Shown piece by piece: positions 16,717 through 26,938 of a DNA stretch of 64,000 bases. A program made the position numbers and the translations under genes. The stretch comes from Microbacterium hominis (GTDB lineage Bacteria; Actinomycetota; Actinomycetes; Actinomycetales; Microbacteriaceae): the NCBI RefSeq assembly GCF_013282805.1, contig NZ_CP054038.1:3286001-3350000 (forward strand), in the 5' to 3' direction. Each line of letters starts with the position of its first letter. Within the stretch, counting starts at the first letter, position 1. The notes beneath the pieces were generated by a model that was given only the letters and a program-made list of their open reading frames with translations, had not been told where the DNA came from and did no database searches.

Positions 16717-18980
16717 TCAGATATCGATGCGGTGCCGACCCGCTCCGAGTTCGCGGGCCTGGCCATCGACGCCTCGGAACTCTGCCGAGGTTCCGTCCGG
16801 GATCTCGACCGTGAGCTCGATCCGGTTGTCCCGTCGCTCCCACTTCGCTGTCGCCCGTCCGTGTGGTGTCTCGAGGCTGCTGGTCGCCCAGTCGAGGCCG
16901 GGGCCTGGGCGGGGTGCGACGAGGATACGCCGATAGCCCGGGTCGAGGGGCGCGAGCCCGCCGACGACGCGATGCATCCAATCGACGACGGCCCCGAGGG
17001 CATAGTGATTGAAGCTCGTCATCTCGCCGGGGTTGATGGTTCCGTTGGGGAGCATCGAATCCCATCGCTCCCACACCGTGGTCGCCCCCATTGTGACGGG
17101 GTAGAGCCAGGATGGGCACTCCTGCTGGAAGAGCAGCTGATACGCGGTCTCGATGTGCCCAGTGGAGGTGAGGGCGTCCATGATGTAGGGGGTGCCGGCG
17201 AAGCCCGTGGAAATGTGGTGCCCGCTCAGGGTGACGAGGTCGGCCAGTCTGCGGCCTGCCCACGCCTCCTGCTCGGCGTCGAGCAGTCCGAAGACAATGG
17301 CGAGCGAGTAGACGGTCGTGCAGTCGCTGTGGATTCTCTCGTCGGCGACATACGCCCGGTGGAAGGCATCCCGGATGGCGGATGCGGCGTCGGCGAACTC
17401 ATGCGCGACGTCGCTGTCTCCCAGGATCTCCGCGGTGGCACGCACGATGCACGCTGTGCGGTACGCGGATGCGGTGGCGACGACAGCGGGGTCGGCCTTG
17501 GCGGCGTCCGCACGATCCGGCGGTGCGTCGGGGTCGAGCCAGTCGCCGAATTGGAAACCGCCCTCCCACACTCCGCGCTCCGACAGCTTGGTCTGCACGC
17601 GACGTGCGTGGGAGAGCATGGCGGGGAAGGCCTCGGCCAGAGCCTCGCGATCACCGTATGCCTGCCAGGTCGCCCAGGGAACCCATGCGGCGGCGTCACT
17701 CCAGATCGCTGTGGAGTCCAGTGGTGCGAACGCCTCGGGGATTCCCATGTACTTGAGGATGTCCGGGACGACGAACGGGACGATGCCATCCTGGTGCGCC
17801 TGCTCGAGCGCGAGGTCGCGCAACCAGTCACGCAGGAACGGTCCGACATCGAAGAGGTATGCGGCCGAGGGCGCGAACACGGCGATGTCCCCCGTCCATC
17901 CGAGACGCTCGTCTCGTTGCGGGCAGTCGGTCGGCACATCGAGGAAGTTCCCGAGCATGCCCCACACGACGTTCTCGTGGAGCCTGTTCAGGAGTGGGCT
18001 GGACGATTCGAAGGTGCCGGTGCGGCGCAACTGCGAGCTAACGACGACAGCCGTCAGGTTCTCGGCCCTGACAGCATCGACGCCGCCGGGCCAGCCGTCG
18101 ATCTCGACGTATCGGAAGCCGTGGAAGGTGAGGGTGGGCTCGAAGGTATCGTCCCTGCCGCTGAGGGTGAAGACATCCGTCGCCTGCGCGGTGCGCAGCG
18201 GCCGGGTCCCGAGCTCCTCATGTTCGAGGACCTCGGCGTGTCTGATGGTGACGACGTCGCCGGCTTCACCGCGCACCGACACTCGAACCCAGCCGACCAG
18301 GTTCTGCCCGAAGTCGACGAGGGTCTTCCCTGCCGGGCTCGTCCACACCTTGACAGGCGCAAGCGTGGCTTGGCGTCGCACGGGTGGCCCGATGTACGGT
18401 TCGAGCTTCTGCCAGTCGACGTCGACGACGTGTGCGCCGCTCCATGATGTGTCGTCGAACCCGGCGCTGTTCCATCCGGAAGGCTCTCGGCGGGCGTCGA
18501 TGTGCTGGCCGTCGTACAGGCTGTTGAAGGTCGTCGCGCTGGGGGCTGCCTTCCATGTCGGATCGGTGCCGATGCGCTGTTCGTGGCCGTCTTCGAATGT
18601 GATGGTCAGGTCGATGAGTGCGGCGAGTTCGGGTCCGTAGGGCGGCTTGTCCCCCAGCCGAGTCGCCCGCGGTACCAGCCGTTGCCCAGGGCCGCGGCCA
18701 GCACGATGTCGCTCTGCTCTGCCTGGGCGAGTTGGGCGGTCACGTCATACTCCGCGTAGCGGAGTCGCCACTCGTAGCTGGTCCATCCGGGCGTGAGGAC
18801 GTCCTCCGACACCGGCTGTCCGTTGATGAACGTCTCAATGACTCCGAGCGCGGACACTCGCATGCGGGCGCTCACGACGCGGCCGTGCGTTGCGCCCAGG
18901 CGCACCTGTTTGCGCAGGAGCGGTGCCCCGTCGAAGTCGTGGTCGGGGGCGATGAACCTGCCGACCCAGTGTTCGGTCAC
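16717..18980 (-). pseudogene. GH78 alpha-L-rhamnosidase, frameshifted in a G-run
   Basis: Two reading frames together give a GH78 enzyme of about 754 residues. The first runs from GTG 18980 (overlapping the GH3 stop, with AGGAG upstream) through an N-terminal beta-sandwich (GNGWYRGRLGW). The second continues with DKPPYGPEL and holds the (alpha/alpha)6 domain with the catalytic cluster DCPQRDERLGWTGD and the general-base Glu in TTVWERWDSM. The break is at 18651-18655, where five G replace the six needed on the minus strand. All catalytic residues are kept, so the loss may be recent, a phase-variable tract, or a sequencing error. It is the last gene of the ABC-GH3-GH78 operon and would free rhamnose from imported glycosides. 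Confidence 0.85.
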
Positions 18981-21376
18981 GTGTTTTCTCCTGCGTTGCT
19001 GTCGAAGGTGCGAGCGCCGAGCTCGACGGTTGCTTCGGAATGGATGTCGGTGACGGACAGTCCGGCTTCGAGTCGGTACGAGCCACCGTGCACGCGGTAC
19101 TGGCCCAGGTCCGGGTCCCACGTGGCGAAGTCCCGGTGAGGGAGCCGTATCGTCAGAGTTTCGGTCTCGCCTTCAGCGACCTGCCGTGTTGCGAACCCGA
19201 TGAGGGTGCGCGCCGGGCTCTGCGCTGCATGAGGGCGGGTGACATAGACCTGCACAACCGCGCGCCCGCCTCGGGCTCCCACGTTCGCAACGTGCACGTC
19301 TACGATCACGTCGGACTCGGTCACATGTGCTGTCGTAGCGGTGATGGTGTGGGTGGTGTACCCGAGACCGTGTCCGAAGGGGAAGAGGGGACGGATGCCG
19401 TGACCGTGGTACCAGCGGTAGCCCACGAGCAGGTCCTCGGAGTAGTCGACGACCTCGTCGATTCCGGGGTAACGCTCGGGTGTGCTCACGGGTGTGTGGC
19501 CCTCGTCCGTGGGAAAGGTCAGCGGAAGCCGCCCACCGGGTTCAGCCTCCCCAAGCAGAAGCCGAGCGAGGCCTGGGCCGAATCGCTCTCCGGGGTTCCA
19601 GACGTGGAGGATCGCCGCGACATCGTCGGCCCACGGCATGGTGATCGGCCCCGCACCGCACGTGACGACGATGGTGTTCGCATTCGCCGCGGCCACCGAG
19701 CGAATCAGTCGCTCTTGGTCCCCGGGGAGCGCGAGCGAATCCACATCCATCGCCTCTCCGCTGACGCGTCCGACCACGATGACAGCGACGTCAGCGCGAG
19801 CTGCCGCGTCCGCTGCATCCGTGATCGCCGTGTTCGGCGCGAGGACTCCGACCTTGAACCCGGGCACGACAACACCCGGGATGCGGAACGCCGCACCGGT
19901 CTGGTACTCGACGGAAACAGCGACGGGCGTTCCTTCCGTCAAGTGCACCTCGGCCTGGACGGGGTACTCCGGTCCCTGGACCATTGGTGAAGCCTCGCGC
20001 CACGCCGTGACGACGGAGACTCCCTCGACCGACAGCTCAGCCTCGCCCGTGCACGTTAACGAGAACACATGCGGACCGGACTGGGTCGGCGTGTACACCG
20101 CTTCGACCCGTGCGGACCAGTCGCTTCCCTCCCGCTCAGCCGTCTCGCTCGTCTCATACAACTCGAACGCATCAAGGCCGACGACAGTCTCCCCTGCGTG
20201 GTCGCGTACTTCCGCACGTGCATCGACCTGCCATGTGGGGAAAGGCTGGTCGCCGAGCGTACCGGCGACAGTCGAGATGTCGAGGCCCGACGACCGTGCG
20301 AGCGCAGCCGCCACAGTCTCGATGCGCGACGGCGTCAGCGTGACTGCCGCCGATCCCCCCATTACGAGCAAGTGATCGGCATCCTCCACCCCCACCAGAG
20401 CGACGGTGCGAATACGTTCCGCATGGAGCGGCAGAATCCCGTCGTTGGAGAGCAGCACCGTTCCGCGCTCGAGGATCTCCTGGGCGAGCTGTTGCGAATC
20501 CGCATCATCCAACGGCTCGGTGGTCGCAGGCGCGACCGGAACGCCGACTCCCTCCAGCGCCCACCGGGCGTGTGCGACGATGCGATCCAGCTCGCGTTCC
20601 GGAACCTGTCGAACCATCTCCTCCGTGCGGTTCGCCGTTCCGCCGAGCGCCGGGAAATCGAGGCCTGCACGCAGCGCCTGTTCGTCATCTCGGACGGCGT
20701 GCAGGAAGTCAGGTGTGACGAACCCCTCCCAGCCCCACTCGTCGCGGAGGATGGAGAGAACCTCGGCACTCTCTGAGACGTACTCGCCCGCGATCCGGTT
20801 GTATGAGCTCAGCACGGCGCCCGCCCCACCGTGCAGGAGCGCGCGGCGGAACGGCTCCGCGTAGATCTCTCGCAACGCACGCGGCGAGAGACGCACGTCG
20901 ATGGCCGGGGTTCGCCGTTCGAGGCTGCCCCGCCCCGTGCGCAGGCGTTCGAAGTTGTTCGCGACGAAATGCTTGGGCACCGCGAGCACTCCCACACTCT
21001 GGATGCCGATGACGATGGCCGCACCGATGTCACCCACGAGCACGGGATCTTCCCCGAGCGCCTCTGCGATTCGCCCCGCCCAGGGCACACGCGCGATATC
21101 GAGTCCTGGCCCGAGGATTCCGTTGCGGCCTGCTGCCAGGCTCTCCCGACCGAGCGCCTCTCCGAATCGCTCGGCGAGATCCGGATCGAATGCTGCCGCA
21201 ATGGCGAGCCCCGACGGGAACGCCGTGGCGCCGATCGCACCCCGGATCCCGTTGGGTCCGTCGGTGTAGATCAACTCCGGCAATCCGATGGCGGGGAGAT
21301 CGTTGAGAGCAACCGCCACCTTGTCTTCGTAGCTGATCGTGTCGGATTGTGCCGAATCCGTCGTCCGCGGTCTCAT
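18977..21376 (-). CDS. GH3 glycosidase with PA14-like insert
   Basis: A 799-residue family 3 enzyme with YTDGPNGIRG near 37, KHFVANNFE near 135, a nucleophile Asp about 223 in the variant context GFVTPDFLH, and the C-terminal fibronectin-like domain (PFGHGLGYTTH). Between the two catalytic domains, about residues 420-520, lies a beta-rich insert (YTPTQSGPHVFSLTCTGEAE) that fits a PA14 carbohydrate-binding module, as in some beta-glucosidases and glucosyl-saponin/flavonoid glucosidases. No signal peptide is seen. It is coupled by GTGA overlap to the GH78 gene and follows the ABC permeases, so it should act on the glycoside they import. Confidence 0.88.
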   Translation of the reverse strand: MRPRTTDSAQSDTISYEDKVAVALNDLPAIGLPELIYTDGPNGIRGAIGATAFPSGLAIAAAFDPDLAERFGEALGRESLAAGRNGILGPGLDIARVPWAGRIAEALGEDPVLVGDIGAAIVIGIQSVGVLAVPKHFVANNFERLRTGRGSLERRTPAIDVRLSPRALREIYAEPFRRALLHGGAGAVLSSYNRIAGEYVSESAEVLSILRDEWGWEGFVTPDFLHAVRDDEQALRAGLDFPALGGTANRTEEMVRQVPERELDRIVAHARWALEGVGVPVAPATTEPLDDADSQQLAQEILERGTVLLSNDGILPLHAERIRTVALVGVEDADHLLVMGGSAAVTLTPSRIETVAAALARSSGLDISTVAGTLGDQPFPTWQVDARAEVRDHAGETVVGLDAFELYETSETAEREGSDWSARVEAVYTPTQSGPHVFSLTCTGEAELSVEGVSVVTAWREASPMVQGPEYPVQAEVHLTEGTPVAVSVEYQTGAAFRIPGVVVPGFKVGVLAPNTAITDAADAAARADVAVIVVGRVSGEAMDVDSLALPGDQERLIRSVAAANANTIVVTCGAGPITMPWADDVAAILHVWNPGERFGPGLARLLLGEAEPGGRLPLTFPTDEGHTPVSTPERYPGIDEVVDYSEDLLVGYRWYHGHGIRPLFPFGHGLGYTTHTITATTAHVTESDVIVDVHVANVGARGGRAVVQVYVTRPHAAQSPARTLIGFATRQVAEGETETLTIRLPHRDFATWDPDLGQYRVHGGSYRLEAGLSVTDIHSEATVELGARTFDSNAGENT

Positions 21377-21383
21377 CGACCGA

Positions 21384-22214
21384 CTACCCCTTCACCGCGC
21401 CGGATGTCATGCCGGAAACGATCTGCCTGTTGAAGAAGATGTACATCACCAGTGGCGGCAACGTGATCAGCAGAATGTTCGCGAACAGGAGGTTCCACTG
21501 ACTGAGATTCTGTGCCGAGAAGTTGTACAGCGACAACTGGACCGTTGCATTCTCATCCCCTGGGAGGAAGTACAGCGCATATGTGAAGTCGTTGAAGACG
21601 AAAACCGACTGCACAACGATGATCGTGAGCATCACCGGCCTCAGCAGCGGCAGAATCACCGAGAAGAAGAGCCGGAGCGGACTGGCGCCGTCGATGATCG
21701 CAGCCTCATCGAGCTCACGCGGCACGGTGTTCATGAATGCACGAAACAGCAGGATGCCGAATGGCAGACCGAACGCGAGATGGATGAAGATCAACCCTGG
21801 CATCGTCTTGAACAGCCCGAGCGCCTGAAGCACCCAGATCGTGGGGACAACAGCGGGGGGAATGATCAGGCCCGCGAGCACGAGACCGTTGATGACCGGA
21901 TTCCACTTCGATCGGCGGCGTTGCAACACGAATCCGACCATCGCCGACAGCACGGTGATGAGACCGACCGACACGACTGTCAGGACGACGCTGTTGAAGA
22001 ACGCGCGGACCAGCAGGAAGTCGCGTGTCTCGATCACCGTGACGATGTTCTGCCAGATCTGCCACTCGGTCGGCCAACTGAACTGCAGCAGCGACGCCTC
22101 GAGAGGGGTCTTCGCAGCGGTGAACAGAATGAAGGCGAACGGCACCAGGAAGATGACAGTCGCGACGATGATGGCGGCGATGCCGCCGCCCCAGCGGAGT
22201 GTGTTGTTTCTCAT
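21384..22214 (-). CDS. ABC sugar permease, CUT1 MalG-type
   Basis: A 276-residue inner-membrane permease with six helices and the EAA loop DEAAIIDGASPLRLFFSVIL near residue 170. It ends close to the next gene (8-base gap). Its ATG at 22214 overlaps the stop of the first permease (ATGA). Together with the lipoprotein at 23246-24565 it forms a CUT1-type importer for oligosaccharides or glycosides. No ATPase is encoded locally, so a shared MsmK-like ATPase elsewhere is implied. Confidence 0.93.
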   Translation of the reverse strand: MRNNTLRWGGGIAAIIVATVIFLVPFAFILFTAAKTPLEASLLQFSWPTEWQIWQNIVTVIETRDFLLVRAFFNSVVLTVVSVGLITVLSAMVGFVLQRRRSKWNPVINGLVLAGLIIPPAVVPTIWVLQALGLFKTMPGLIFIHLAFGLPFGILLFRAFMNTVPRELDEAAIIDGASPLRLFFSVILPLLRPVMLTIIVVQSVFVFNDFTYALYFLPGDENATVQLSLYNFSAQNLSQWNLLFANILLITLPPLVMYIFFNRQIVSGMTSGAVKG

Positions 22215-23164
22215 GAGTCCTTCTCCCCGCGGTTGAGCCAAGCCGAGAGCGGGAAGATCACCGCGGCCACGACAATGAACAGGATGACGTTCGACGCCGT
22301 CGAGAGGCCGAAAAACCCGGCTTGGTATTGCTTGTAGATCATCGACGCGATCACGTCGCTGCTGAACCCGGGACCGCCACCAGTCATCGCCCAGATGAGG
22401 TCGAACGAACGCAGTCCACCGATCAGCGAAAGCAGTACGACTGTTGCGGTCGCAGGGCGGACCAGCGGGAGTGTGATGTGACGGAAGGTGTGCCAGCCGT
22501 TTGCGCCGTCTACGCGTGCCGCCTCGTAGTACTCCTGCGGTATGGCGACCAGCCCCGCGATATAGATGAGGACGGCCAGACCCACGCCCTTCCACACATC
22601 GACCATGGCGACGGTCAGGAGGGCGAGGTTGGGATCGGTCAGCCAGCCGGGTCCTGCGACGCCCATCCAGCCGAGAACCTGATTCACGATTCCATCGAAC
22701 GGATCGAGCAACGCCTTGAAGGTGACTCCCACCCCGATGGTGCTGACGAGGACAGGGAAGAAGATCACGCTGCGGAGAAAGCCGCGTCCGACGATCTGCT
22801 GGGTGAGGAGAACGCCGAACAGCAACCCGAGCACAACCTTCGACCCGGAGGTCACGAACGCGTAAATGAGGGTGTTGATGAAGCTTCCGAAGATCGCCTG
22901 CTCATTGAAGAAGGCGATGAAGTTGTCGAATCCGATGAACTCCACGTCGAAGAGGGTCCATCGGGTGAACGCGAAGTAGAACGACGCCCCGGTAGGAATG
23001 AGGAAGAGCACGAGGTAGAAGATGCCGGCCGGCATGTAGAACCACGCAGGGTATGAGCTGTGCTTCCGACGTCGGCTTCCCGCCGACTCCTTTGACTCCC
23101 GGCGACGGTCGCGCTTCCGGTTCGGCGATTCTGCGGTGACCAGCCGCTCGGTATAGGTACTCAT
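22211..23164 (-). CDS. ABC sugar permease, CUT1 MalF-type
   Basis: A 317-residue membrane permease. A basic N-terminal cytoplasmic tail (about 45 residues, rich in Arg/Lys) precedes six helices, and the EAA loop is seen in YYEAARVDGANGWHTFRHIT near residue 235. The start at ATG 23164 has GGAG 6-9 bases upstream; the frame is open farther up but without a better site. It pairs with the MalG-type permease and the lipoprotein in one operon. Confidence 0.93.
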   Translation of the reverse strand: MSTYTERLVTAESPNRKRDRRRESKESAGSRRRKHSSYPAWFYMPAGIFYLVLFLIPTGASFYFAFTRWTLFDVEFIGFDNFIAFFNEQAIFGSFINTLIYAFVTSGSKVVLGLLFGVLLTQQIVGRGFLRSVIFFPVLVSTIGVGVTFKALLDPFDGIVNQVLGWMGVAGPGWLTDPNLALLTVAMVDVWKGVGLAVLIYIAGLVAIPQEYYEAARVDGANGWHTFRHITLPLVRPATATVVLLSLIGGLRSFDLIWAMTGGGPGFSSDVIASMIYKQYQAGFFGLSTASNVILFIVVAAVIFPLSAWLNRGEKDS

Positions 23165-23245
23165 GTCATCTCCATTGATTGGCGCGATCGCTGTGGCAGG
23201 GCGGGCCGACGTGCCATCCGCCGGCCCGGCCCCGCCGATCACCAG

Positions 23246-24565
23246 TTACCAGCCCTCGAGTCCGAGCTGCTGGGCCTGCTTCTTCACGTCCTCGTCATAC
23301 TGCGCAGCACCCACCTCGGCAGAGCTGATCCCGGAACCGACCGCCACCGTGATCTGCTCCAGCGCCGGCCCCTTGATCGGCGACAGGAACTCGAGCGCAA
23401 GACCGGTGTCCCCTGCGTCGAAGTAGGGCTGCATGTCCGAAACGATGGCCGGCACATCAGCGGGCAGCTCGCAGCCATCGACCACGAACGGGCCTGTCGG
23501 CGCGACCTGCTCACTCAGCACCTCGCACGCCTCCGGAGTGGTCATGTAGGCCAGGAACTCCTTCGCCGCGTCGAGCTTCGCGCCCTCGGTCGACGTCGGG
23601 ATGTAGAGGGCGCTGGGCATCCAAACGGTGAGGCCGTTGGCATCCGACACCGAGCTCGGGATCGGGAACGTTCCGACTGTCTGCGCTGCATCCGGGTAGT
23701 TCGCAGCAAGGGCGGTCGCCGCGAACGTGAGCATCGGGTAGTGCGCACCCTCACCCGTCGAGATCATCCGGATGCCGTCGTCGTACGTCGCCGACGCGTA
23801 GTCGACATTGAGGAACCCCGCCTCGAACACATCCTGGAGGTGCTGGAAGCCTGCCAAGGCGGGCTCGTCGGCGAACTTCGCCTCGTTCGCGGTGTACTGC
23901 TCCGCCCAGTCCTGGTCGACGGACTGCACGTTGAAGAAGTCTCCGAGGACAAACAGCTGTGATGACCAGGTGTCGGAGAAGGTCTGGATGACGGGCGCGG
24001 CAACCCCCGAGTCGAGGATCTCCTGGTTGTTCGCCATGAACGCGTCCCAGGTCCTGGGGATCTCGAGCCCTAGTTCCTCATAGATGTCCTTGTTGTACAG
24101 CATGACGCCGCCCATGGACTGGCCGCCCGGGGCGCCGTAGAAGCCGGAATCGGTCGACACCGTCGTGACGAAGTTCTCATCCAGCGACCCGACCCAGTCC
24201 TGATCGGACAGGTCCACAAGCGTCTGATCGGGATTGATGGCCTGCAGGAGCGAACCGGAGTTGTAGAAGAACACATCCTCCATTTCTCCCGTAGCGAGCT
24301 TCGTCTTGATGAGGTTGTCCCCCTCAGCTCCCGGCGGGCGGGTCTGAAGTTCGACGGTGATGTCGTCCTGCTGCGCTTCGAAGGCTTCGATGATCGCATC
24401 GAAGAGCACGGTGGTCTGCTCACCGTTGTCGACGAGGAAGGTGAGTTCGACAGGGCCGTCGGACGACCCTTCGTCCCCACCGGCGGAGCATCCGGCGAGG
24501 GCGAGAGCGAGCGCGGAAACGCCAGCGGCGGCGAAGACGGCCGGGCGCCGTTTCGTGGTGAGCAT
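23246..24565 (-). CDS. ABC sugar-binding lipoprotein, CUT1 type
   Basis: A 439-residue extracytoplasmic solute-binding protein. The N terminus is a lipoprotein signal with lipobox LALAGC (Cys about 26), followed by a Gly/Ser linker and a family 1 binding fold (VELTFLVDNGEQTTV, MSMGGVMLYNKDIYEELGL-like segment, and a C-terminal TPEACEVLSEQVAPTG). ATG 24565 is chosen because GGAGGTAAGA precedes it; another ATG lies 4 codons upstream inside that site. It opens the importer operon and faces the intact GH78 gene across two operator copies. The ligand is likely a rhamnose-bearing glycoside or oligosaccharide, by context only. Confidence 0.93.
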   Translation of the reverse strand: MLTTKRRPAVFAAAGVSALALALAGCSAGGDEGSSDGPVELTFLVDNGEQTTVLFDAIIEAFEAQQDDITVELQTRPPGAEGDNLIKTKLATGEMEDVFFYNSGSLLQAINPDQTLVDLSDQDWVGSLDENFVTTVSTDSGFYGAPGGQSMGGVMLYNKDIYEELGLEIPRTWDAFMANNQEILDSGVAAPVIQTFSDTWSSQLFVLGDFFNVQSVDQDWAEQYTANEAKFADEPALAGFQHLQDVFEAGFLNVDYASATYDDGIRMISTGEGAHYPMLTFAATALAANYPDAAQTVGTFPIPSSVSDANGLTVWMPSALYIPTSTEGAKLDAAKEFLAYMTTPEACEVLSEQVAPTGPFVVDGCELPADVPAIVSDMQPYFDAGDTGLALEFLSPIKGPALEQITVAVGSGISSAEVGAAQYDEDVKKQAQQLGLEGW

Positions 24566-24684
24566 TCTTACCTCCATGTAAGCGCAACCTCATTGTTGAT
24601 CGTTGCTGTGGTGTTCGGTGTGAAGCGGCCGGCGGTGTTCGAGTCGCCTGCCACTTCCGCGGCCAGTGGCTCGCATGGACAAAT

Positions 24685-24698
24685 GTAGACCGATCTAC
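24685..24698. promoter_or_regulatory. LacI-type operator (site 1), ABC/GH78 divergent gap
   Basis: GTAGACCGATCTAC is palindromic in 12 of 14 positions. A copy is at 24706-24719, and related sites occur before the LacI gene (28045-28058) and before the secreted GH3 gene (30514-30568). It is the likely target of the LacI at 26939-27964. Confidence 0.72.
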
Positions 24699-24705
24699 TA
24701 ACTTT

Positions 24706-24719
24706 GTAAACCGATCTAC
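24706..24719. promoter_or_regulatory. LacI-type operator (site 2), ABC/GH78 divergent gap
   Basis: GTAAACCGATCTAC matches the site at 24685-24698 in 13 of 14 positions, 21 bp (two helical turns) away, so two repressor dimers could bind the same face between the importer operon and the GH78 gene. Confidence 0.7.
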
Positions 24720-24776
24720 CATTACGGTGGGTAACAAATCGGCAACAGCCCCAGGAACTCGACGAGGAGTAAAGAC

Positions 24777-26909
24777 ATGCGCGATGGCGACGCGACGGAC
24801 GCGCGACACGCGATGCTGGAGACGGCGACCACGTCGAGCCACGCACTCGAGCTTCTGAGAAGGTCTCGCCTGGAGTCCCCCGATCCCCTCCCTGATCTGC
24901 CCGCTCCCGGTCCCGCAATCGACGCTTGGGTGTACCGGCGTTCTGACTACGAGCTGGCCGTGCTCGGGCAGATTGTTCGCGACGGGTTCGCCGCGAACAA
25001 ATTCGTCCACTACGCCGACAACTACGGCCGCCCCGCCTCGCGTGTTGAGTTCGCCTGCGACCTCCCCGGCGAGGCATGCAAGGTTCGGATCGCAGCGGAA
25101 GCGAATGTCGCAGTCTCCGTTGACGGTGCGACGAGTACCGCCTCCGAGTCGAACGCATCGCTCATTCTGGACCTGCCCGCACAAGGGCGACTGACCATCG
25201 ACGTACGGGCCCTCGACGGAAACCCCGCCACGTTTCGGATCGTGGGCGGCGACAACGCACTCGGCAGTGCGAGCTGGCGTGCTCGACGCCACGACGAGAG
25301 CGAATGGGAGGCAGTGCTGCTACGCCCGGGGGGAACGGAGGCCCCACACCTCGAACCACTCCCCTCCACTGTGGTCCGTGCGGAACACAAGGACGGCGTG
25401 TATGCGCTGACGGCGCCCGTTCTGGGTCGGGTGGTGATCCGGTCAGCGTCGCCGGCCACCCTCAGCGTCGGAGAGACCATTGAGGAGGCGCTGGCCCCAC
25501 CCACACTGGTCGAGTCGAACTCCGAACTCGTACCCGTCGGAGAAGGGGAGTGGTGGTCGCAGCACGCTCTCGGCTTCAAGTACCTGAGCATCGATGCGCC
25601 GCCTGACGCGGTCGTCGAGGTTCACGCGAGCACCCCGGCCGTCGCCACGCGTGGCGCATTCTCCTGCTCGGATGCCATGCTCAACCGCATCTGGGCGGTG
25701 AGCGCCTACACCCTGCGTCTGAACATGCAGAAGCTGATGGTCGACGCCATCAAGCGCGACAGAATGCCGTGGGCAGGCGACCAGGCCATCACCACCTTTG
25801 CGAACGCATACGCATTCGGTGCTGGCGCCATCGCCCGAGACAGCAGCGTCGCGCTCGGGCAGCCCACACATGGATACGTCAACGGAATCTCCGATTACTC
25901 ACTCTGGTGGCTCATCAACGCCGACCTGTACCACCACTACTTCGGCGACTCCGACCATGCCCGCCGGGAGGCTGCAAGCATCCACCGCTTCCTCACAGCA
26001 ATCGCCGGCCACGCCGACCGGCAGGGACTGTTCCACCCCGCCGATCAGCACGACGGGTTCGCGGATGCTGGCCGAGGCGCGGTGTTCATCGACTGGGGGG
26101 TCGAGGTCGAGCCCGAACGCGTGTACATCCCCCTTCAGATGCTCTGGTACTGGGCTCTGAGCAGCGGCGCCAGAGTGCTCGAGCGCGCCGACCACCCCGC
26201 CGCACCCGAATGGAAGGCGCGCGCGACAACTGTTGCCACCGCGCTGGAGAAGACAGGGTGGGATGAGAAGGCGTCGGCATGGCGTGAGTATGCCGACGGT
26301 CCGGTCAGCGAAGCGCCTCACCCTCACTTCCTCGGCGTGCTCGCGGGGTTGACGCCCCACCACGCCCACGCCGATGCCGCGAGGCAGCTGAGACGTCACC
26401 GCCGAGCGGGTACACCGTTCATGACCGGGTTCCTCCTTCGCGCTCTCGCCGCGTGCGGCGATCCCGACGGCGCCATCGTCCGCCTACGGTCCCTGTGGGG
26501 CGAAATGATCGATGCAGGGGCGCAGACGTTCTGGGAAGAGTTCGCCGACGGCCTGGACAGCCCCTGGTCCATGTATGGGCGCCCCTTCGGAAAGAGCCTT
26601 TGCCATGCCTGGAGCGCCAGCCCAGCCGGCACTCTCCCCGAGGTCGTCTTGGGGCTACGCCCGACCTCAGACGGGTGGGCAAGTTTCAGTGTGGCGCCCG
26701 ATCTCGGTGATCTGCAGTGGGCTCAAGCCGCCGTCCCGACACCCCACGGACTGATCACCGTCAGCGCTGATCTCCACGCGGTCACCGTCGACATCCCCTC
26801 TGGCACACGAGCCTGCATCGCGGGTGAAGCCCACGTCGGACCCGCAGTGGTGGCCGTCAGCCTCGAGCGATCAGAGCCTCCCGGACCCACTGCGTCGCAG
26901 GTAGCATGA
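24777..26909 (+). CDS. GH78-type alpha-L-rhamnosidase (intact)
   Basis: A 710-residue cytoplasmic glycosidase (no signal peptide). N-terminal beta domains lead to an (alpha/alpha)6 barrel starting near residue 295 (FSCSDAMLNRIW). The catalytic cluster is VDAIKRDRMPWAGDQ with Asp about 323, 328 and 335; where classical GH78 enzymes have Glu (DERLGW) this has Asp, a variant seen in one GH78 branch. The base region is likely TFWEEFADGLDSP. ATG 24777 has GAGGAG 9-14 bases upstream. It is divergent from the ABC importer and shares its operators, so it likely removes rhamnose from imported plant glycosides. Action on another sugar cannot be excluded. Confidence 0.82.
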   Translation: MRDGDATDARHAMLETATTSSHALELLRRSRLESPDPLPDLPAPGPAIDAWVYRRSDYELAVLGQIVRDGFAANKFVHYADNYGRPASRVEFACDLPGEACKVRIAAEANVAVSVDGATSTASESNASLILDLPAQGRLTIDVRALDGNPATFRIVGGDNALGSASWRARRHDESEWEAVLLRPGGTEAPHLEPLPSTVVRAEHKDGVYALTAPVLGRVVIRSASPATLSVGETIEEALAPPTLVESNSELVPVGEGEWWSQHALGFKYLSIDAPPDAVVEVHASTPAVATRGAFSCSDAMLNRIWAVSAYTLRLNMQKLMVDAIKRDRMPWAGDQAITTFANAYAFGAGAIARDSSVALGQPTHGYVNGISDYSLWWLINADLYHHYFGDSDHARREAASIHRFLTAIAGHADRQGLFHPADQHDGFADAGRGAVFIDWGVEVEPERVYIPLQMLWYWALSSGARVLERADHPAAPEWKARATTVATALEKTGWDEKASAWREYADGPVSEAPHPHFLGVLAGLTPHHAHADAARQLRRHRRAGTPFMTGFLLRALAACGDPDGAIVRLRSLWGEMIDAGAQTFWEEFADGLDSPWSMYGRPFGKSLCHAWSASPAGTLPEVVLGLRPTSDGWASFSVAPDLGDLQWAQAAVPTPHGLITVSADLHAVTVDIPSGTRACIAGEAHVGPAVVAVSLERSEPPGPTASQVA

Positions 26910-26938
26910 CGCACGCACCGATCGCGCTCAAACGGCGG

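Noticed and set aside
16702..18447. A 581-codon plus-strand open frame
   Set aside because: Antisense to the GH78 gene, whose minus-strand translation carries the catalytic cluster.
18651..18655. Programmed -1 frameshifting in GH78
   Set aside because: The site lacks a classical X XXY YYZ heptamer with a downstream structure that I can see; a single missing G is simpler.
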